NCBI GenBank assembly: GCA_022822785.1
Contig: JAJEAL010000144.1
Span: 1-64,000, forward strand
Reading direction: 5' to 3'
DNA: 64,000 nt
Source: Candidatus Poribacteria bacterium
GTDB lineage: Bacteria; Poribacteria; WGA-4E; PCPOR2b
Under the pieces are notes generated by a model. The model searched no databases, was not told where the DNA came from, and worked only from the letters and a program-made list of their open reading frames with translations. The position numbers and the translations under genes are program-made. Positions 35,367-42,165 of this stretch are shown in pieces (position 1 is the first letter of the stretch; the number at the start of each line of letters is the position of its first letter).

Positions 35367-35393
35367 TGGTTATGCTCCTGTTTTTGTTTTTAA

Positions 35394-35666
35394 CTAGTTT
35401 GCAAAAGCAATCAATTTCTTTTTAGGCCACCAGATAGGCGAACTATCGTGTTCAGGATATTTGGTGAATTGACGAAGTTGTTTCCGATTAAGGGTCATCC
35501 GGTAAATTTGACCATTTCCACCGCGGTTGGACATAAACACAACCTTTGTTTCAGCGGGTGGTGTTAGAGTGCTTGATGTTAGGAATAGATTTACAACTAT
35601 AGACAATAGACCTCCGTAAAGATAGCCTGTTTGTGTTCTACGTCCCCAAGACATCTTTTTCATCAT
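35394..35666 (-). pseudogene. Truncated TolB/PD40-like beta-propeller protein
   Basis: Start chosen at 35666 (AGGAGAG two bases before a double ATG). About 90 residues: a signal-like hydrophobic stretch (YLYGGLLSIVVNLFLTSSTL) and a single PD40 blade (VVFMSNRGGNGQIYRMTL, then SSPIWWPKKKLIAFAN). TolB-like proteins have several such blades; here the gene stops after one. It is probably a truncation left beside the inserted defence genes, though a tiny exported protein cannot be excluded. Confidence 0.55.
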
Positions 35667-35981
35667 AGCTCTCCTTTCTTTATTAGATTTGCCCAAACCG
35701 GAACAACATTCGTCGAACCCGCCACGCCTAAGTGGCGCTTGGGCTACTACCCCAGGGGTAGAGCTGTCCTAAAAGTCGTGTTGCCTTCAACAAGAAAAGT
35801 GCTCAGTCTTTAGGTGTAAAATAGTAGCACTTTTCGGGGTGGTTTGTTATAATTTCGGTATCGAAACACAAAGGGGTTAGAAGATGCGATAAGCAGGGGA
35901 ATATATCGTGGCTTGATCCTTATGTGACTTGCTATCCTCTTATCCTCCGATATTCGCTTGATTAGTTTATGGAGGTAAAAA

Positions 35982-37103
35982 TTGGCGCGTAGACCGCGAA
36001 GACTAAAGAACAAACATCCGCAGCTACAAGAACGGATGGAAAAACTGCTCAATTCGCCGCTCCATGAATTAGCCTCGGAATTAAAGCAGCTCACTAAGTT
36101 TAAACATGAGCAGATTATTGAGTATGTTTCTAAATTGTTGGAACGTCTGCCCGAAGAATTCGATCGTCGTTTCTACTTTGATGCTTGGATGATACAGTCG
36201 ATCGTGCAAAGTTGGAGCAACGATTTAACTCCGAACTCTCGTATGATTATCCCCACCCACTATAATGAATGGGGATATGAACCGCCTTCTATTCTCACCA
36301 ACCCTACAGTGAACACAAGTTTTGCAGTGAGTTTCATCCACATTCCATCTGAAGTGACTGAAATTCCATCACTTCTAGATTATCCTTGGCTATGTCATGA
36401 GTTAGGACATCATTTGTTTTCGATGCCCAAGCATAAACAGATGCTGTTTGATAAATTTCATTCGCATGTTGAAGAGTTGATTTCAAAACTGAAAATAATG
36501 TCAATTTCAGATCACGGACTTGCCAAAATCAGATCTCAAGCCACGATAGACGAAATTAATACAAAATGGAGAGATTCAAAATGGGTTGAGGAACTGGCAA
36601 TTGACGTCATCGCCCTCTGGACATGTGGTCCTGCATATCTGGCAGCTTTTCAAGACGAACATGAGCAAGTTGAAGACCCCTTTATAATCGAACTAACTCA
36701 TCCACCTGTTGAACTCAGAACCTATGCACTATTACATGCTGCCCGAAAATTAGGTTGGCACAAGTATCTTAAAGAGTTAGAGCAGATACAAAAGGACTGG
36801 TATAGGAGAGTACCATCATCAATTGGAAACCAATATCGGTTATTGCATAATCATGAACTTGTAACTCAATGCGTTGATGCAGCACTAGCTTACTGTAAAA
36901 GTTCAAGAATACCTCGTCTTAAACTTGAAGATCTCAATAAAATGCGTCTGAATTTGCAGCGAGAAAATGATTTCTCGGAGGGCATCGAACTTATCGTCGC
37001 TGCATGGTTAGTCTATCATGAAAACGAAGAATGTTACGATGATTGGGAAGAACAAACTTTTAACAAACTAGCTGATGAGATCATGAGGAACTCCGTTAAA
37101 TAG
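35982..37103 (+). CDS. HELGHH zinc-metallopeptidase-like protein convergent with Argonaute
   Basis: A 373-residue protein I cannot name. It starts at TTG 35982 with a strong GGAGG six bases before it. A zinc-peptidase motif CHELGHHLFS has H139, E140 and H143; a downstream acidic run (WVEELAIDVIALWTCGPAYL, with E203, E204 and D208) could give the third ligand. The N-terminus is basic. No signal peptide or membrane helix. Its last 8 bp overlap the 3' end of the Argonaute gene on the other strand. This pairing and the restriction locus nearby suggest a defence or stress protease, which is an inference. Confidence 0.7.
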   Translation: MARRPRRLKNKHPQLQERMEKLLNSPLHELASELKQLTKFKHEQIIEYVSKLLERLPEEFDRRFYFDAWMIQSIVQSWSNDLTPNSRMIIPTHYNEWGYEPPSILTNPTVNTSFAVSFIHIPSEVTEIPSLLDYPWLCHELGHHLFSMPKHKQMLFDKFHSHVEELISKLKIMSISDHGLAKIRSQATIDEINTKWRDSKWVEELAIDVIALWTCGPAYLAAFQDEHEQVEDPFIIELTHPPVELRTYALLHAARKLGWHKYLKELEQIQKDWYRRVPSSIGNQYRLLHNHELVTQCVDAALAYCKSSRIPRLKLEDLNKMRLNLQRENDFSEGIELIVAAWLVYHENEECYDDWEEQTFNKLADEIMRNSVK

Positions 37104-39468
37104 TGATGCCCGTGATTTTATAGGCTTTCGACAATTGTAAAGCTCCTCCATTAGCAACATGCAGAACCCACGGAAGTTTCGTTCCCGTGTCAATTTTGGA
37201 AAAGCACATATCGGTTTCCCAGAACAGGTCGCGTAAGGCATCTTCGGGATTAGCTGTGCCGTAAATATTGTGAACGTGGATGAGCAGCGGTGAGGCAGTG
37301 CCTTGACGAGGGAGATATGGCTCGCCTGTCGTACATATAATCGCTGTATTTTTATCAAGAAATGGGAAGGTACATCTTCCAACGGTGGGATTCTCAACGG
37401 TGTTATTGTGACTTCTACGGAGGACCCTCCAAAAAGCAGCTCTTTTAGAAATTTCTAATGCTGTCCAAAGGGCATTATCATCAATCCACCCCCATCGATG
37501 TAGTTCTTTATGTAATCTATCAAGTGTTTCCTTCTCATTCCAATGGTCACCTTGTCCACCTAACTTGCCATCACGGAAAAACAGGAGACTATTAAAATTC
37601 GGTTTCTCAATACCGGCGTCAACCAGATTGTGGTATAGCTCCTCAAGCAAGGAGAGAAGACCGCTGTAAAAGTCACGGTCAGGAATTGGCTCGGCTTTCT
37701 GCGTTTGGATATTCACCTCTTTAGGCAGAAATGTAAGCCCATCAGCAGGTTGTGCGAAACCATATCCAGCGCATACCATGACGCGATTGTTATGTACACC
37801 ACCAACATCAATCCCCAAGTGAACGTTGTAATGAAAAGGTTCGGCCGGTGCAAACGGAACCCAGTGATGTTTAACCAGTAGGTTTAAGAGACACTGTTGG
37901 TAGTGATCTCGAATCTCGCGGGCTTTATGTGGCTGCGCTGCCTTGAATTCTCTCGGACGTCGATCTACCCACTCTTGAGGCAGGGTATTATCGTGGTGAA
38001 TACACTGTGAGGGAATTGAGATTTCCTGTTTAATTTTCTCATGCATGTCTGTATCAAAGTATTTTTTATGGCGTCCTTCGGGAAGCACAGCAAATAAGGT
38101 ATCGTATTTTCCTTTTTCAACTTCACGCTTTATATCATAGACTGTCTGGTAACCGCATTGCCTCTCAAACTGGAAATTTAACCCATTCTGAGTCACCAAC
38201 CAATTAAGGTCACTTTTCAGGCGTCTTGCACATTCTTCTCCAAAATTTTGAGGATATACCAAGAGCGGATTTATGGGTCTTTGTTGCAAGTATCCGTTGT
38301 TACGGATATGATTGGCCAGCCTCTTTCGTCGGAGATTCAACTCCCGAGGTGAGCCATTCTTTGGTCCGGAAATACGATTAATACCGTTTGGAGAAGGATA
38401 AACACAAAGTGCTGGAGGTTTGAATTGGAGGCAGTCAAAATTCCGGATAGCAAAGGGGCGTTCAGCCAAATTGATTGTTTTTTTATAAGCGTCTAATCCA
38501 TTGAGGAAATCGCGCAGTATATCATACCAATTGGTTCTTTCATCTGGGGGAATAATTGTTTCTTGATGGCGTTCCTGGGCAATGCCGGTCTCAGGTATAA
38601 GTCGAATCTCATTTAAAGGAACAGAGATGGGCGGTTTCTTGTATTGTTTGCAGAGAAGTGTTTGATCAGCCAAGTCAATTTGGTCAATTTTATCAAGCAT
38701 TGCATGGGTAATAATTTCGTCGGGATTGTCTAATTCGAGTACGGTAGCTGCGACATCCCCTAGAGAACGCCAAATTCGAATTTCTGGGTGCTTGTTTTGC
38801 CGCGTTAAGCGGTTTTCTCGTTTGAGTCGAATCAACTCCGCCAACTGTTTAACCTCGCCGCTACGATAATAGTCTGCAAAGGTCCGCCCATCAATGCTTG
38901 GAGTGGTGACTGCAATTTGTAGTACCCAACAATTATCTTCAAGAAGCTCGGGAGAAACATGAAACTTACGATAGTAAATGATATCTTGGTCTGACTGCGT
39001 TAAGTCAGGCATTTGGCAAAAGTCATTGTAGTCTTGCCAGAACGGTCCAATTTTACTGAAAGAGCCATTATCCTTAAAATGTCGCTTAATGCTTTCTCGC
39101 AAAATTCCTGTGACAATTACCCTATGGTTCGGATTGCTCATTTGGGCTTTGAGCTCGTGGTCACGTGTAACTCGGTATCCCTTGAAGTCGTCCTCCTGAG
39201 GAATATTCCAATTTTTGGGTATAGCCACCGTTGTTTTATCTACATCAAGAATAAAGCCGTAGCTGGGACACTGCCCCGCGTACTGCCGACGCAAGTCCCA
39301 CATAATGTCTTTTATTTTTCCTCGATCCTCGTTTTTTGATTGATTACCGTTCAGTTGAACGATTTTGTAGATTGCAACCTCCCAACTTAGATCTTCTAGG
39401 TCAAGGATACTATAAGCATTAAGAAACTCCGTGTTCTTGGAATCGGTAATTTTTTTATTTTCTCCCAT
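37096..39468 (-). CDS. Long prokaryotic Argonaute with predicted DEDN catalytic tetrad
   Basis: A 790-residue prokaryotic Argonaute. Residues 1 to about 430 would hold the N, linker and PAZ-type regions, too divergent to split by eye. The MID domain (about 440-545) has YDTLFAVLPEG, IPSQCIHHDNTLP and LLNLLVKHHWVPF, the usual IPSQ and K-GG-PW region. The PIWI domain follows: VHLGIDVGGVHNNR (D554), KAEPIPDRDF (E593), LLFFRDGKLG (D633) and LPWVLHVANGGA (N773). Aligned by eye with Thermus Argonaute this gives D-E-D-N, an allowed form of DEDX, so nuclease activity is plausible. Its start overlaps the upstream membrane-protein gene by 14 bp, so translation is coupled. It would use short guides to target invading DNA or RNA. 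Confidence 0.85.
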   Translation of the reverse strand: MGENKKITDSKNTEFLNAYSILDLEDLSWEVAIYKIVQLNGNQSKNEDRGKIKDIMWDLRRQYAGQCPSYGFILDVDKTTVAIPKNWNIPQEDDFKGYRVTRDHELKAQMSNPNHRVIVTGILRESIKRHFKDNGSFSKIGPFWQDYNDFCQMPDLTQSDQDIIYYRKFHVSPELLEDNCWVLQIAVTTPSIDGRTFADYYRSGEVKQLAELIRLKRENRLTRQNKHPEIRIWRSLGDVAATVLELDNPDEIITHAMLDKIDQIDLADQTLLCKQYKKPPISVPLNEIRLIPETGIAQERHQETIIPPDERTNWYDILRDFLNGLDAYKKTINLAERPFAIRNFDCLQFKPPALCVYPSPNGINRISGPKNGSPRELNLRRKRLANHIRNNGYLQQRPINPLLVYPQNFGEECARRLKSDLNWLVTQNGLNFQFERQCGYQTVYDIKREVEKGKYDTLFAVLPEGRHKKYFDTDMHEKIKQEISIPSQCIHHDNTLPQEWVDRRPREFKAAQPHKAREIRDHYQQCLLNLLVKHHWVPFAPAEPFHYNVHLGIDVGGVHNNRVMVCAGYGFAQPADGLTFLPKEVNIQTQKAEPIPDRDFYSGLLSLLEELYHNLVDAGIEKPNFNSLLFFRDGKLGGQGDHWNEKETLDRLHKELHRWGWIDDNALWTALEISKRAAFWRVLRRSHNNTVENPTVGRCTFPFLDKNTAIICTTGEPYLPRQGTASPLLIHVHNIYGTANPEDALRDLFWETDMCFSKIDTGTKLPWVLHVANGGALQLSKAYKITGITI

Positions 39469-39832
39469 TGCGTTCCCTCGTAAAAAAATATGTTACGGCG
39501 GCCGCTGCGAGTCCAGAGATGACGGGCAGCCATGCACTGAAAGTCTGTTCGACGATCTTCAGCGCATCGGTTTTATCCTGGGCAGCTAACCAAGCCATAA
39601 CTCCATAGTGGATTACAAAAGATCCGCCAAGTATACTGATTAGCAGATATGCGAGCCACCTTGTGGTAGTCGCTTTATGTTTTTCAATTAGATTGTAGGA
39701 CGGGTCAGGTTCAAGGGAAATGGTGCCGCCATCTATGTCAACTCCAGTGGTTTCGCTATCTTCGGAACTTGGCTCATCATTAAGTTCCAAAGTTGTTTCT
39801 TCAGCATTATCACTGTTTTTTTCTCTTTCCAC
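39455..39832 (-). CDS. Two-helix membrane protein in the Argonaute operon
   Basis: A 125-residue protein. Residues 1-50 are acidic and probably unstructured; two hydrophobic helices follow (WLAYLLISILGGSFVIHYGV and WLPVISGLAAAAVTYFF), and the end is basic (RERNGRK). No signal peptide cleavage site. The gene starts 2 bp after the ribbon-helix-helix gene and overlaps the Argonaute gene by 14 bp. Membrane proteins act as effectors in some known Argonaute systems, so a membrane-disrupting or anchoring role is possible. I do not recognise the family. Confidence 0.75.
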   Translation of the reverse strand: MEREKNSDNAEETTLELNDEPSSEDSETTGVDIDGGTISLEPDPSYNLIEKHKATTTRWLAYLLISILGGSFVIHYGVMAWLAAQDKTDALKIVEQTFSAWLPVISGLAAAAVTYFFTRERNGRK

Positions 39833-39834
39833 AA

Positions 39835-40089
39835 TTACTTACCTTTTCGAGAAAGTGACTGTAATGAAGGAATAACAAGGACCCGTTCATTTCCAGTCTC
39901 AGGGTCTCGCACAATAATTTCGTTGTATCCTTTTTTGGCTTGTGTTTGTAGTGCCCGGTTGATTTGCAGGGAATCACGCACAGTTTCAGCCAGAGAGGAG
40001 TAATGTCCTTCTTCTTTCATCTCTTCTAAAGCTTCTAGACTATTCACATCAAATGTGAATGCTACCCGCTTACTATCCTTTCTTGCCAT
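39835..40089 (-). CDS. Ribbon-helix-helix protein, likely autorepressor of the Argonaute operon
   Basis: An 84-residue protein. The N-terminal RHH fold reads KRVAFTFDVNSLEALEEM, a beta strand and helix, with SSLAETVRDSL as the second helix. The tail is NEIIVRDPETGNERVLVIPS. AGGAGG lies 8 bp before the ATG. It is the first gene of the operon, and two tandem 11-bp repeats overlap its promoter, which fits an RHH dimer binding there. It has no toxin partner in the usual sense; the downstream genes may be what it controls. Confidence 0.75.
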   Translation of the reverse strand: MARKDSKRVAFTFDVNSLEALEEMKEEGHYSSLAETVRDSLQINRALQTQAKKGYNEIIVRDPETGNERVLVIPSLQSLSRKGK

Positions 40090-40135
40090 TGTTTTTGCCT
40101 CCTGATTTTTATAATAGATCTAACAATGTGACAAA

Positions 40136-40157
40136 CATACCATAAGCATACCATAAA
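40136..40157. promoter_or_regulatory. Tandem 11-bp repeats, probable operator of the Argonaute operon
   Basis: CATACCATAAG (40136-40146) and CATACCATAAA (40147-40157) abut exactly, one helical turn apart. They cover the -10 hexamer and the region just downstream of it. This geometry suits repression by the RHH protein encoded first in the operon. Confidence 0.65.
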
Positions 40158-40174
40158 ATACATATTATTGTCAA
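40145..40174 (-). promoter_or_regulatory. Sigma-70 promoter of the Argonaute operon
   Basis: On the minus strand TTGACA (40174-40169), an 18-bp spacer, then TATGCT (40150-40145), followed by the RHH gene start at 40089 with AGGAGG. Confidence 0.7.
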
Positions 40175-40257
40175 CAAATTTTACATCATATATGCTGCAT
40201 ATTTGATGCCGTTTATACATCAATATATATGTCGCATTTATAACTATCTGAATTTTT

Positions 40258-40316
40258 AGACCCGTCCGGGAAATTCTTTTTCGCAGATACGCATGAAACG
40301 GAACTTCCCCGCTGGC
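40258..40316 (-). pseudogene. Remnant of a second PhyH dioxygenase C-terminus
   Basis: The minus strand reads PAGKFRFMRICEKEFPGRV and a stop, almost the same as the end of the intact PhyH protein (PRGKFRFMPIRGKEFPGRV). The DNA aligns ungapped with 40978-41036 at about 80% identity. Its 5' part is replaced by an hsdM fragment, out of frame by one base. Confidence 0.7.
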
Positions 40317-40405
40317 GTCCCATAGCCATGTTTCAAGGGTGGAGATGTCTAATTGTTCCTCGTCTGGGGAGGAAAATGGAATTGTGGTTTGGGTTGCATC
40401 TGCTG
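40314..40405 (-). pseudogene. Remnant of an hsdM N-terminus fused to the PhyH remnant
   Basis: The minus strand reads QTTIPFSSPDEEQLDIST, then LETWLWDA, matching hsdM residues about 11-36 (QTSIPFSSPDEAQLDIST). The homology may reach to 40405 (SADATQTT against AATDTPQT). It joins the PhyH C-terminal remnant at 40314-40316. Confidence 0.7.
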
Positions 40406-40667
40406 AATCTGCGATTCGGGCTTAACCGCCCAACCGAACCTACATTTATCCGCGTAATCTGCTAAATCCGTTTTAATCTGCGATTCAGACAAAGGACACA
40501 TGTCGCCCCGCTGAGGCTTTGGTATGTGTGATACCCATATTCTATAAACATGCCGCCCCGCTGGGGCTTCAAAAACAAGAAAACAGATGGAGCGAAAGAC
40601 AGTGTTTTGTCGAGATATGAATCTCGACCTACAGGTTGAACGTAGCAAAATCCCGATCTATAGAGGC
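40406..40667. repeat. Spacer with two short repeat families
   Basis: ACATGYCGCCCCGCTGRGGC occurs at about 40498 and 40549. GTCGAGATATGAATCTCGAC lies at 40609-40628 and again at 42085-42104. Nothing here looks coding. Confidence 0.5.
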
Positions 40668-40934
40668 TCAGATAAACGCTTTTCTTGCATTCGCGAGCGA
40701 TTCTTCGAGTTCGTCAGGTGTTTCTCCAAAAGGTGAAAGACCGTGCTCACCGACAAGATATATAAATGTGGAGCGTGACACTCCCGCAAGTTGAGCGGCG
40801 AGTCCGGTACTGAGTTTGCCTGTTTCGTAATATTTCAACGCTAGTAGTAAACGAGCTTCCTCCTCAAATTCTTCCGGCTCTTTTCCGAGTGCCGATAGAA
40901 TTTCGGTTGGGTATTGAATAGCTTGCCTCGCCAT
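40668..40934 (-). CDS. UPF0175 family protein (small HTH, antitoxin-like)
   Basis: An 88-residue protein of the UPF0175 family. It has LLLALKYYETGKLSTGLAAQ, then LAGVSRSTFIYLVGEHGLSP, the helix-turn-helix core. Relatives are often partners of PIN or DUF3368 toxins, but no such gene lies downstream. It ends about 500 bp before the Argonaute operon, 43 bp from the PhyH gene, on the same strand. It may be a solitary regulator. Confidence 0.8.
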   Translation of the reverse strand: MARQAIQYPTEILSALGKEPEEFEEEARLLLALKYYETGKLSTGLAAQLAGVSRSTFIYLVGEHGLSPFGETPDELEESLANARKAFI

Positions 40935-40977
40935 TTTATGGTCCCTCCGTTAATTTACCAATTCTGCATCAAACGGT

Positions 40978-41766
40978 TCAGACCCGTCCGGGGAACTCTT
41001 TGCCTCGGATGGGCATGAACCGGAATTTTCCGCGTGGCATTTCGCATTCGGTGCGGAGGCGGGACTCTTCGTCTGCGATGCCGAGGTACTTGGTCTCAGC
41101 ATGGAGGTAGTGTAACGCGAGGCCGCGGCGCCGGTTCGGCGTTGGGTTGGCACCGGTGCGGTGGAAGTTTAGCCCGTGGTGGAACATGCAGTGTCCTGCC
41201 TTCAATTCGACGGGGGTCGGCTTGGCGATTTCGGGATCGTCGATAAACCGCTGTTTATATTCGCGGGTGACGGGGCCCCATTTGTGGCTGCCGGGGATGA
41301 CGGTCATGCAGCCGTTTTCGACGGTGGCATCGTCCAAAGCGACCCAACAGGTCACATGGTCTTGTGGGACGAAGAAGGGCCAGGCGGGTGAGTCTTGGTG
41401 CCAGTCGGTCACTGTCCCGTTATAGCGGGGTTTCATCATGAGCTGGTCGGTATAGAGCTTGATGTTGGGGCCTAGGAGATCTTCGATGACATCTACAATC
41501 TCCGGTTTCTTAGCAGCTGCTTGGAACAGGTCGTCGAAGTAGCAGAGCTGTGTCATCTTGCGGACGGTGTCGATACGGGGTGCGGCGTCAGCGCGGAACG
41601 CTGCCTCAAGCTGGATGTAGCGGGACGGCACATGCGTTGTGCGTCCTTCGGCGATGTCTTCGCTTCGCTGACGGAGCGCCGCGACTTCCTCGTCAGACAG
41701 CACCCGCGTGTAAGGCAGATAACCGTATTCCTGAAAGAACGCTTTCTGATCGGTTGTTAAAGCCAT
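40978..41766 (-). CDS. Phytanoyl-CoA dioxygenase (PhyH) family protein
   Basis: A 262-residue Fe(II)/2-oxoglutarate dioxygenase. Start set at 41766 (MALTTDQKAF) because GGAGAG lies six bases before it. The iron ligands are in VTDWHQDSPAWPF (HxD) and FHHGLNFHRTGAN (distal His), and RRRGLALHY binds 2-oxoglutarate. The family hydroxylates diverse small molecules and is common in multiple copies in sponge-associated bacteria. The substrate is unknown. A remnant of a second PhyH gene lies at 40258-40316. Confidence 0.9.
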   Translation of the reverse strand: MALTTDQKAFFQEYGYLPYTRVLSDEEVAALRQRSEDIAEGRTTHVPSRYIQLEAAFRADAAPRIDTVRKMTQLCYFDDLFQAAAKKPEIVDVIEDLLGPNIKLYTDQLMMKPRYNGTVTDWHQDSPAWPFFVPQDHVTCWVALDDATVENGCMTVIPGSHKWGPVTREYKQRFIDDPEIAKPTPVELKAGHCMFHHGLNFHRTGANPTPNRRRGLALHYLHAETKYLGIADEESRLRTECEMPRGKFRFMPIRGKEFPGRV

Positions 41767-41877
41767 ATAGTCTCTCCTTTGCTGTGCTGTAATCATCTGT
41801 TGAGATATATGTCGTTTTGGCGTATAATATATGTTGTTTCAACATGCGATGTAATAAATAGACACTTTCATTACTCA

Positions 41878-42071
41878 TGTTTGGTAAGCACTGTTTTCAA
41901 CTGCGCCGATGCTGTGCGGTTGGAAACCGCACCTACCGTTCCCCTGTTTGGTAAGCACTGTTTTCAACTGCGCCGATGTTGTGCGGTTGGAAACCGCACC
42001 TACCGTTCCCCTGTTTGGTAGGCGCTGTTTTCAACTGCGCCGATGTTGTGCGGTTGGAAACCGCACCTACC
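41878..42071. repeat. 67-bp tandem repeat, three units
   Basis: Units start at 41878, 41945 and 42012 with an exact 67-bp period; the third is cut at about 60 bp. Each includes GTGCGGTTGGAAACCGCAC, a hairpin. Only a few substitutions separate the units. The region is intergenic, between the PhyH and NtrC-like genes. Confidence 0.85.
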
Positions 42072-42165
42072 GGGGAGCGCAAGCGTCGAGATATGAATCT
42101 CGACCTACTCAATTTAGTGAGGGGTCGGGATTGGGAAATCCCTCCTACGGGAAAAGTAAATGCCG

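Noticed and set aside
37096-39468. pPIWI_RE-type protein instead of Argonaute
   Set aside because: pPIWI_RE loci have a DinG helicase and a REase partner and lack the MID IPSQ region. The MID and RDG motifs here match ordinary long Argonautes.
40349-40648. 99-aa open frame on the minus strand
   Set aside because: It is a frame across the hsdM remnant and repeat spacer, with no ribosome site or known product.
41878-42071. 67-bp tandem as a CRISPR array
   Set aside because: The repeats are contiguous, with no unique spacers.
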